Source of the DNA: Erysipelotrichaceae bacterium
GTDB lineage: Bacteria; Bacillota_I; Bacilli_A; Erysipelotrichales; Erysipelotrichaceae
Reading direction: 5' to 3'
Length of the DNA: 36,753 nt
NCBI GenBank assembly: GCA_017432005.1
Contig: JAFRKA010000001.1
Span: forward strand, 1-36,753
Shown here: positions 31,868-36,753 of the stretch, piece by piece
Numbering within the stretch: the first letter of the stretch is position 1
How the letters are laid out: every line of letters starts with the position of its first letter
Notes under the pieces: model-generated
What the model was told of the DNA's origin: nothing
Database searches by the model: none
The model's input: only the letters and a program-made list of their open reading frames with translations
Made by a program: the position numbers and the translations under genes

Positions 31868-32587
31868 ATGGATATTATGAAGCAGTATTTTGACCTGATC
31901 AGAGAAAAGGTCGATGATGCTTATGCGAAGGAAAATGACCGCTTCAGCCAGATCGCTGCGATGTTCGGAGAATGTATGGAGAATCTGGGCGTCGTGCAGC
32001 TTTTCGGTGTGAGACACGGTGAAGAGTTCGTCAATGAACTCAATTACCGCGCCGGCGGTATCGCTCCTTTCCACGGGCTTAAACTCAAGGATCTGGTCTT
32101 GAAGGAAATGATCGACCAGAAGGATATCGATTCAGGTGCGATCTATGACGATCTGAGCGTTGCCGACAAGTTTGAACAGGCTTATGATCTCGATGACCGG
32201 GACATGTATTGCCTGGTGAGCTTCTATGGCAATGAACCGCTGATCATCGAACTGGCCAGAAGAGCCAAAGCGAAAGGCCAGAAAGTCGTCGGGGTCGTCA
32301 ACAAGAGATCGTATGACAGATTTGGCGGTACCTTACTGGATTATTGCGATGCCTGGCTCGACATGGGTGCCGACGATCCGGATACAGCACTGGAGATCGA
32401 CGGTCTTAAGATCGGTCAGCTGTCTTCGACCGTCAGCAATGTCATCGCCCAGATGCTTACAGCCGAGATATATCAGTACTATGTCAGATCAGGAAAGGAA
32501 GCACCGGTACTTCTTTCGGCAAACATCAACGGTGCCGATGTCCACAATGATTCCCTGACTGATCCATACGGAAGGAGGATCAGATAA
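31868..32587 (+). CDS. SIS-domain protein 1, divergent (239 aa)
   Basis: The first of three tandem SIS genes. The usual glycine motif FGTGHSH is changed to FGVRHGEEFVNELNYR, and the later SNSG loop is replaced by SFYGNEPLII. The fold and the C-terminal family signature SANINGADVHND remain. It may therefore bind a different ligand or be non-catalytic. Its stop overlaps the next ATG (TAATG). AGAGGTAAG lies upstream; an alternate ATG at 31877 is also possible. Confidence 0.8.
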   Translation: MDIMKQYFDLIREKVDDAYAKENDRFSQIAAMFGECMENLGVVQLFGVRHGEEFVNELNYRAGGIAPFHGLKLKDLVLKEMIDQKDIDSGAIYDDLSVADKFEQAYDLDDRDMYCLVSFYGNEPLIIELARRAKAKGQKVVGVVNKRSYDRFGGTLLDYCDAWLDMGADDPDTALEIDGLKIGQLSSTVSNVIAQMLTAEIYQYYVRSGKEAPVLLSANINGADVHNDSLTDPYGRRIR

Positions 32588-33315
32588 TGATAGACGCCAA
32601 ACGTTTTAAGGACGAGCTGGAAGAACTTCTGGAACAGCTCTATGAGAGTCAGAAAGACAATATCGAAGCGACGGCTCAGGCCTTTAAGGAGTGCATCGAA
32701 AAAGGCGGTGTCGTCCATGTCTTCGGTTCCGGACATTCGGTAGGTCTGGGTATCGATATCAAGGACAGGATCGGATCACTGGTGCCGATCCATATCATGG
32801 AGATGTCAGACTTCGTCACCAGAGGCGGTGTACCGGTCGAGGAGTTCATGGATCACAAGGTCATCTTCGAAAGAAAACCGGGCGTGGCATCCAAACTCTA
32901 TGATCTCTATGATATCCGTCCGCAGGACATCTTCATCGTCATCTCCAACTCCGGCATCAACGGTATCGTCATCGATATCGCCGATCTGGCGAAGAAGAAC
33001 GGTCACAAGGTGATCATCATCACTTCGATGAAACACACCCTGGCCGAACAGCCCAGACATCCGAGCGGCAAGAAACTGTACGAATTCGGTGATATCGTCA
33101 TCGACAACTGCGGTCCGCACGGTGATGCCCTGATAAAGACCGACGGTGTAGCCAAGGTCTGCTCCGTTTCCTCGATTTGCAACAACTGTATCGCTCAGGC
33201 CATGGCAGCCAGGACAGTTGAACTGCTCAAGGAAGACGGCTATGAACCACCGGTATTAAACGGTGATAAGCAGCACGATGAAGCTTTAAAGAAAGAATAC
33301 GAAGGGAGAGCTTAG
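32587..33315 (+). CDS. SIS-domain protein 2 (242 aa)
   Basis: The second tandem SIS gene keeps the binding loops HVFGSGHSVGLGIDIKDR and FIVISNSGINGIVIDIADL plus PRHPSGKKLYEF and PHGDALIKTDG, as in COG4821 sugar isomerase-domain proteins. The middle ASKLYDLYDIRPQDIF is also typical. It is coupled to the upstream SIS gene by TAATG overlap and to the downstream one by a two-base gap. Ligand is probably an amino-sugar or sugar phosphate; unknown. Confidence 0.85.
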   Translation: MIDAKRFKDELEELLEQLYESQKDNIEATAQAFKECIEKGGVVHVFGSGHSVGLGIDIKDRIGSLVPIHIMEMSDFVTRGGVPVEEFMDHKVIFERKPGVASKLYDLYDIRPQDIFIVISNSGINGIVIDIADLAKKNGHKVIIITSMKHTLAEQPRHPSGKKLYEFGDIVIDNCGPHGDALIKTDGVAKVCSVSSICNNCIAQAMAARTVELLKEDGYEPPVLNGDKQHDEALKKEYEGRA

Positions 33316-33317
33316 AT

Positions 33318-34037
33318 ATGTTATATGAATACGGGGACAAGATCCTCGAAGTAATGAAGATCGCAGAAGAAAAGAACAAGGAAGTGATCAAGCAGCTGGC
33401 TGAGAAGTTTGCGGAAAACATCGAAAACGACAAGATGATCCACACCTTCGGTACCGGACATTCCCACATGCTGGGAATAGAGATGTTCGCCAGAGCCGGC
33501 GGACTGGGCAACGTCGATGCGATGCTGGATCCGGATACGCTGACCTCTTTCGGCGCCCAGAGATCCGGTGCCATGGAAAAGACCTCAGGTGTCTCTGATG
33601 TCATCTATGATTCCTACAATATCCAGAAGGGCGATATCATGCTCATAACATCCAACTCCGGCAGGAACGCCATGCCGATCGAAATGGCCATGCGCTGCCA
33701 GAAGGAAGGTGTCTATGTCGTCGCCATGACCAACCTGGAACAGTCCAGAAACGCGACTTCAAGACATCCTTCAGGCAAGCGACTGTTCGAATGTGCTGAC
33801 TGCGTCATCGATACCTGTGTTCCGGCAGGTGATGCTTCGATGGATCTCGACGGCATCAAGACCGGTCCGGCTTCTTCGATCGTAACGATGTTCCTGATCA
33901 ATACGGTCATCACCGAAGCGATCAAGATCGTTCTGTCACACGGCAAGAGACCGTATGTCTTCCAGTCTCAGAACGTCGACGGTTTCGACAACAATGCCAT
34001 CTACGAGCACTTCAAGGGAAGAGTAAAACACTTCTGA
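33318..34037 (+). CDS. SIS-domain protein 3 (239 aa)
   Basis: The third tandem SIS gene has the most canonical loops: HTFGTGHSHMLGIEMFARAGGLGNVDAML, MLITSNSGRNAMPIEMAMRCQ, SRHPSGKRLFE and the end VFQSQNVDGFDNNAIYEHF. It resembles the COG4821 protein often linked to amino-sugar catabolism operons. A ribosome site GAAGGGAGAG precedes it. A strong terminator follows. With its two neighbours it could form a hetero-oligomer, which is speculation. Confidence 0.87.
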   Translation: MLYEYGDKILEVMKIAEEKNKEVIKQLAEKFAENIENDKMIHTFGTGHSHMLGIEMFARAGGLGNVDAMLDPDTLTSFGAQRSGAMEKTSGVSDVIYDSYNIQKGDIMLITSNSGRNAMPIEMAMRCQKEGVYVVAMTNLEQSRNATSRHPSGKRLFECADCVIDTCVPAGDASMDLDGIKTGPASSIVTMFLINTVITEAIKIVLSHGKRPYVFQSQNVDGFDNNAIYEHFKGRVKHF

Positions 34038-34045
34038 TCATCGCA

Positions 34046-34067
34046 GGACCCTCAGGGGTCCTTTTTT
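34046..34067 (+). terminator. Terminator of the triple-SIS operon
   Basis: GGACCC, loop TCAG, GGGTCC then TTTTTT just after the stop codon. Confidence 0.88.
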
Positions 34068-34088
34068 AGTGCGAAAAACAAACTGACA

Positions 34089-34112
34089 CTATTTAGAAAA
34101 TATTCTAAATAG
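34089..34112. promoter_or_regulatory. Operator 1 of the SdpR-type repressor
   Basis: CTATTTAG (34089-34096), eight bases, CTAAATAG (34105-34112). Perfect inverted repeat lying just upstream of the -35 box. Confidence 0.75.
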
Positions 34113-34115
34113 TTC

Positions 34116-34144
34116 TTGATTTCCGGAGGAAGGGATACTATAAT
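34116..34144 (+). promoter_or_regulatory. Promoter of the sdpRI-like operon
   Basis: TTGATT (34116-34121), 17-base spacer, TATAAT (34139-34144). The pair is framed on both sides by identical operators. Confidence 0.75.
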
Positions 34145-34168
34145 CTATTTAGAAAATTATCTAAATAG
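34145..34168. promoter_or_regulatory. Operator 2 of the SdpR-type repressor
   Basis: CTATTTAG (34145-34152), eight bases, CTAAATAG (34161-34168). It starts right after the -10 box and covers the likely transcription start. Centre-to-centre distance to operator 1 is 56 bases. Confidence 0.75.
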
Positions 34169-34181
34169 TTACGGAGTCTTT

Positions 34182-34451
34182 ATGAGTTACGGTACAACAT
34201 TCAAGGCTCTGAGCGATCCGGTGAGAAGACAGATCCTGACCCTGCTAAAACAGGGAAGGATGTCGGCCGGGGAGATAGCTTCCCGTTTCGATATGACCCA
34301 GGCTACGGTCTCATATCATCTGAAGACGCTCAGAGAAGCAGATCTTATTTATGAAGAGAAAGAAAAGAATTATATTTACTATGCACTGAATGCCAGCGTG
34401 ATCGAAGAGGTCATGTTGTGGCTGGCCGATCTGAAAGGAGGAGAACAATGA
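34182..34451 (+). CDS. ArsR-family repressor, SdpR-like
   Basis: The 89-residue winged-helix protein reads FKALSDPVRRQILTLLKQGRMSAGEI then ATVSYHLKTLREADLI with the recognition helix, and ends ELMLWLADL-like. It is the SdpR/ArsR type without metal-binding cysteines. In B. subtilis SdpR represses its own sdpRI operon until SdpI traps it at the membrane. The ATG at 34182 has GGAGTC before it; a longer frame from 34116 would begin in the promoter and is rejected. It overlaps the SdpI-like gene by four bases. Twin palindromes flank its promoter. Confidence 0.85.
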   Translation: MSYGTTFKALSDPVRRQILTLLKQGRMSAGEIASRFDMTQATVSYHLKTLREADLIYEEKEKNYIYYALNASVIEEVMLWLADLKGGEQ

Positions 34452-35104
34452 AAAGACTGACAAAGGAAGAGAGATTCACTTTTATCGTCACGCTGTGTCT
34501 GAGTTTTCTTCCGCTCATCGTCGGATTGTTATTGTGGAACAGACTGCCTGATCAGCTGCCGGGTCATTTTGGATTCTCCGGTAAACCTGACCGCTATGAT
34601 CCGAAGGGGACGATCGTCTTCGGTGCCGGTCTGTTTATACCTCTTCTGTATCTTTTCACGATGTTCATCATGCTGAACGATCCCAAAAACAGCAATATGA
34701 GTGAAAAGGTCATGAAGCTCATCATGTGGACCATGCCATGCGTATCTTTGTTTCTGTGCATCACTATCTATGGCTACGCTCTCGGTCTGAAACTGGATAT
34801 CACCGTCCTTTCGATGATCCTGTTAGGCATCATGTTCATCTTTATCGGCAACTATCTGCCGAAGTGCCGTCAGAGCTATACTGTCGGTATCCGCTGTTCC
34901 TGGACGCTCAACGATCCAGAGAACTGGGAGAAGACTCACCGTTTCGCCGGTCACGTCTTTGTGCTGTGCGGTCTGCTTATGATCCTGGTCTCACCGCTGG
35001 CCAGGAAGATCGGACCGCTGATCCTGCTGATCATCATAGTTGCTGCCGGTCTGCCGTACATTTATTCCTATGATCTATACAGGAAGAAAATCAATGAAGG
35101 ATAA
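34448..35104 (+). CDS. SdpI-family immunity/signal membrane protein
   Basis: The 218-residue protein starts MKRLTKEERFTFIVTL and has about six membrane segments. A DUF1648 unit lies at the N-terminal side (WNRLPDQLPGHFGFSGKPDRYDPKG) and the SdpI signature at the C-terminal side (GNYLPKCRQSYTVGIRCSWTL and ENWEKTHRFAG). SdpI protects against the SdpC toxin and sequesters SdpR. No sdpABC genes are visible here. GGAGGAGAA precedes the ATG, which overlaps the repressor stop. Confidence 0.88.
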   Translation: MKRLTKEERFTFIVTLCLSFLPLIVGLLLWNRLPDQLPGHFGFSGKPDRYDPKGTIVFGAGLFIPLLYLFTMFIMLNDPKNSNMSEKVMKLIMWTMPCVSLFLCITIYGYALGLKLDITVLSMILLGIMFIFIGNYLPKCRQSYTVGIRCSWTLNDPENWEKTHRFAGHVFVLCGLLMILVSPLARKIGPLILLIIIVAAGLPYIYSYDLYRKKINEG

Positions 35105-35110
35105 ATACGA

Positions 35111-35137
35111 TGTGCATCAAAAGATGCACATTCTTTT
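35111..35137 (+). terminator. Terminator of the sdpRI-like operon
   Basis: TGTGCATC, loop AAAA, GATGCACA then TTCTTTT. Confidence 0.8.
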
Positions 35138-35138
35138 A

Positions 35139-35144
35139 TATAAT
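35139..35144 (+). promoter_or_regulatory. -10 box of the malY-like gene
   Basis: TATAAT lies 25 bases before the ATG at 35170, with AGAGAGGT as ribosome site between. Confidence 0.5.
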
Positions 35145-35169
35145 GAAATCGATAGAGAGGTAGATTCCG

Positions 35170-36357
35170 ATGAAATACGAATTTGATGAGATCATTGACC
35201 GCCGTAACGACAAGTATTCTTTTTCTTTCAAATGGAAATCACCCGGTTATATCCTTGATGATCTGGGAGTAAAGGGCTACAGGGATGATGTGATCTGTCT
35301 GGAGACGGCTGATATGGATTTCCGTGTCGCTCCGGAGATCATTGAAGACCTTAAGAATCTGTGCGATCACGGGATCTTCGGATACTCGACCATTCCCTCT
35401 TCCTATAAAGAAGCTGTCTGCCGCTGGTACAAAGACAGGCAAGGCTGGGAATTCTCTCCTGAAGATATCTATTATCTTCCGGGAACTCATGAAGCTGTCG
35501 CTGAATGTGTAAAGCTCTATACGAAACCGACAGAGGGTGTTATCGTCCTGACGCCGTGCTACGGTTATCATGGCGATGTTGAAGCCAACGGACGCAAGTA
35601 TGTCAGTGTCGAGATGATCAATGATGGCAATGAGTATTTCACGATCGATTATGAAGCGCTGGAGAAAGCCTGTGCCGATGAAAACAATACGATGATCGTC
35701 ATGTGTCATCCGCACAATCCGACGGGCAGAGTCTTCACGCATGAAGAACTCAACAGAGTCGCCGATATCTGCCGAAAACACGATGTGCTGATCGTCTCGG
35801 ATGAAGTCCATTCCGATATCATCAGAAAGGGCATCGTCTTTGAACCGATGATGAAGGCCTGCGGAAGCAAGGGACTGATCGCCTGTACCGCGGTAAACAA
35901 GACTTTCAATCTGGCCGGTCTGGCCATGACCAATGTGATCATTTCCGATCCTGAGCTGAAACTGCAGGCCGGAGATATGTATTCGATGCCTACACCTTTC
36001 GGTATCCAGGCCGTCATTTCTGCCTATACCAGAGGAGATGCCTGGGTCGATGCGATGAACGAATATGTCGAAGGCAACATCGATGCCTGTATCGATTACA
36101 TCCATACCAATCTGCCTAAGTGCAAGGTGATACGTCCGGAAGGAGGCTATTCGATCAATGTCGATTTCTCGGACTATGGACTCAGCGGCGAAGAGATCGT
36201 CGAAAGGATCTATGTGAAAGCCGGTGTCATCCTCAATTCCGGTCTCTTCTTTGACGACAGACGCGGCAAGAAGATCCATCGGGCCTGCCTGTCTTCACCG
36301 CGCAAGATGTGTCTTGAAGCCTTTGAAAGGATAGCGGAACAGTTCAAAGAAATATGA
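35170..36357 (+). CDS. MalY/PatB-type PLP-dependent C-S lyase
   Basis: The 395-residue fold-type I aminotransferase-like enzyme is of full length. It begins YEFDEIIDRRNDKYSFSFKW, and has ETADMDFRVAPEI, GIFGYSTIP, LLTP-like VLTPCYGYHGDV, MCHPHNPTGRVF, SDEVHSDI and AVNKTFNLAGLAM with the PLP lysine K244. The MalY/PatB group cleaves cystathionine or cysteine to pyruvate, ammonia and a thiol, releasing homocysteine or H2S. It stands alone with its own promoter and terminator. Position beside sdpRI may be chance. Confidence 0.9.
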   Translation: MKYEFDEIIDRRNDKYSFSFKWKSPGYILDDLGVKGYRDDVICLETADMDFRVAPEIIEDLKNLCDHGIFGYSTIPSSYKEAVCRWYKDRQGWEFSPEDIYYLPGTHEAVAECVKLYTKPTEGVIVLTPCYGYHGDVEANGRKYVSVEMINDGNEYFTIDYEALEKACADENNTMIVMCHPHNPTGRVFTHEELNRVADICRKHDVLIVSDEVHSDIIRKGIVFEPMMKACGSKGLIACTAVNKTFNLAGLAMTNVIISDPELKLQAGDMYSMPTPFGIQAVISAYTRGDAWVDAMNEYVEGNIDACIDYIHTNLPKCKVIRPEGGYSINVDFSDYGLSGEEIVERIYVKAGVILNSGLFFDDRRGKKIHRACLSSPRKMCLEAFERIAEQFKEI

Positions 36358-36360
36358 GAG

Positions 36361-36387
36361 AAAGAAGGAACGTCATTCCTTCTTTTT
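36361..36387 (+). terminator. Terminator of the malY-like gene
   Basis: AAAGAAGGAA, loop CGTCA, TTCCTTCTTT then TT. Confidence 0.82.
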
Positions 36388-36406
36388 ATATTATAAAAAA
36401 AGAAAA

Positions 36407-36483
36407 CACAGGACATACTCTTATCCTGTGCCATAAGCAGAAAGTGATAAGTTCACCTAACGTGAGCGGAAGCGAACTTTTTT
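36407..36483 (+). promoter_or_regulatory. Hairpins upstream of the edge peptide gene
   Basis: CACAGGA/TCCTGTG (36407-36430) is one stem. AAGTTC (36449-36454) with GAACTT (36474-36479) then TTTT is a short terminator-like hairpin. GTTCAC can alternatively pair with GTGAGC (36462-36467), so two folds compete. Confidence 0.35.
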
Positions 36484-36616
36484 AATTTTGAAAGTACAAA
36501 CTGTATTATGTTCGTTAATGAAAGATTCAGTGAAAGTAATTTAAAAAAAGTCCTTAAAGTAAGCGATTTTACACCTTTTTAGACTTTTTCCTGCCAAACA
36601 GATCGCCTGTAACGTA

Positions 36617-36622
36617 TATAAT
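36617..36622 (+). promoter_or_regulatory. -10 box of the edge peptide gene
   Basis: TATAAT within GTATATAATAATG, 28 bases before the ATG at 36651. No good -35 is visible (CTGCCA at 36591), suggesting activator dependence. Confidence 0.45.
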
Positions 36623-36650
36623 AATGTCAAGATATAAGGAGATAATTAAA

Positions 36651-36753
36651 ATGGCAGAAAAGAAAAAATACGAAGAAGCAATGAAAATTGATGATTCTGA
36701 ACTCGAGAAAATAATCGGCGGACTCTCAACAGAGGATCAAGAGAAAATCAATG
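36651..36753 (+). CDS. Double-glycine leader peptide, bacteriocin/RiPP precursor-like (partial)
   Basis: The frame opens at ATG 36651 and runs off the window after 34 codons. Residues 12-26 read KIDDSELEKIIGGLS, matching the double-glycine leader pattern (acidic-hydrophobic helix, L/I-x-x-I-x-GG) cut by ABC transporters with a C39 peptidase domain. Cleavage after G24 would release a core beginning LSTEDQEKIN. AAGGAG lies at good spacing before the ATG. The core is unseen, so class (class II bacteriocin, lanthipeptide or a signalling peptide) is open. Confidence 0.6.
   Translation, partial: MAEKKKYEEAMKIDDSELEKIIGGLSTEDQEKIN

Noticed and set aside
35239..36279. 346-residue open frame on the minus strand
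   Set aside because: Antisense shadow of the malY-like gene, with low-complexity Asp/Ile/His content and no start signals.

Overview
The window reads as a chromosomal segment of a low-to-moderate G+C Bacillota bacterium, most likely Erysipelotrichia or a relative. This is inferred from gene content (ECF sigma/DUF4349 pair, SdpRI pair, lysine riboswitch, tandem SIS proteins, GH13 and FNT genes), AGGAGG-type ribosome binding sites and short intergenic spaces. No rRNA, tRNA or CRISPR array was seen.

Layout. (1) 1-4.6 kb is AT-rich accessory DNA. It holds the left end of an IS3-family element (1-368, transposase partial at the window edge), an XRE regulator fused to a RelA/SpoT-type HD hydrolase, a PD-(D/E)XK nuclease-like protein, several unrecognised small genes and a broken gene. 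(2) 4.6-7.8 kb holds a NUDIX hydrolase, a protein of 23-residue repeats, a MazG-like pyrophosphohydrolase, an iron alcohol dehydrogenase and a DUF975 membrane protein. (3) 7.9-13.7 kb is transport: a cation/proton antiporter, a formate/nitrite channel, a DUF218 membrane protein, then a complete amino-acid ABC transporter behind a lysine riboswitch, which names its substrate. (4) 13.7-20.5 kb holds an Rpn-type nuclease with a decayed partial copy beside it, a YgjV-like protein, a class-I amidotransferase-type hydrolase, a glycogen synthase with an SCP2-like tail, a membrane GGDEF protein and a nitrilase-family amidase. (5) 20.5-21.0 kb is a repeat-rich noncoding stretch. (6) 21.0-26.6 kb holds a GH13 glucosidase, a HAD phosphatase, an ECF sigma factor with a DUF4349 partner, a membrane-anchored thermonuclease and CutC. 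(7) 26.6-34.0 kb is a tightly coupled operon (double HAD, medium-chain dehydrogenase, SIS protein, MATE exporter), a lone mannose-type EIIA, and an operon of three tandem SIS proteins. (8) 34.1-36.75 kb has an autoregulated SdpR/SdpI-type immunity pair, a MalY-type C-S lyase and, at the very edge, the start of a double-glycine-leader peptide gene that looks like a bacteriocin/RiPP precursor.

Themes. Carbohydrate use is prominent: glucosidase, glycogen synthase, HADs, SIS proteins and EIIA. A recurring promoter design is also visible: a TATAAT-like box exactly six (once seven) bases before the start codon with no Shine-Dalgarno, suggesting leaderless mRNAs for at least six genes. The most promising leads are the edge bacteriocin-like precursor near the SdpRI pair, the leaderless promoter class, the GlgA-SCP2 fusion, the XRE-HD alarmone-hydrolase fusion and the structured repeats at 20.57-20.75 kb.
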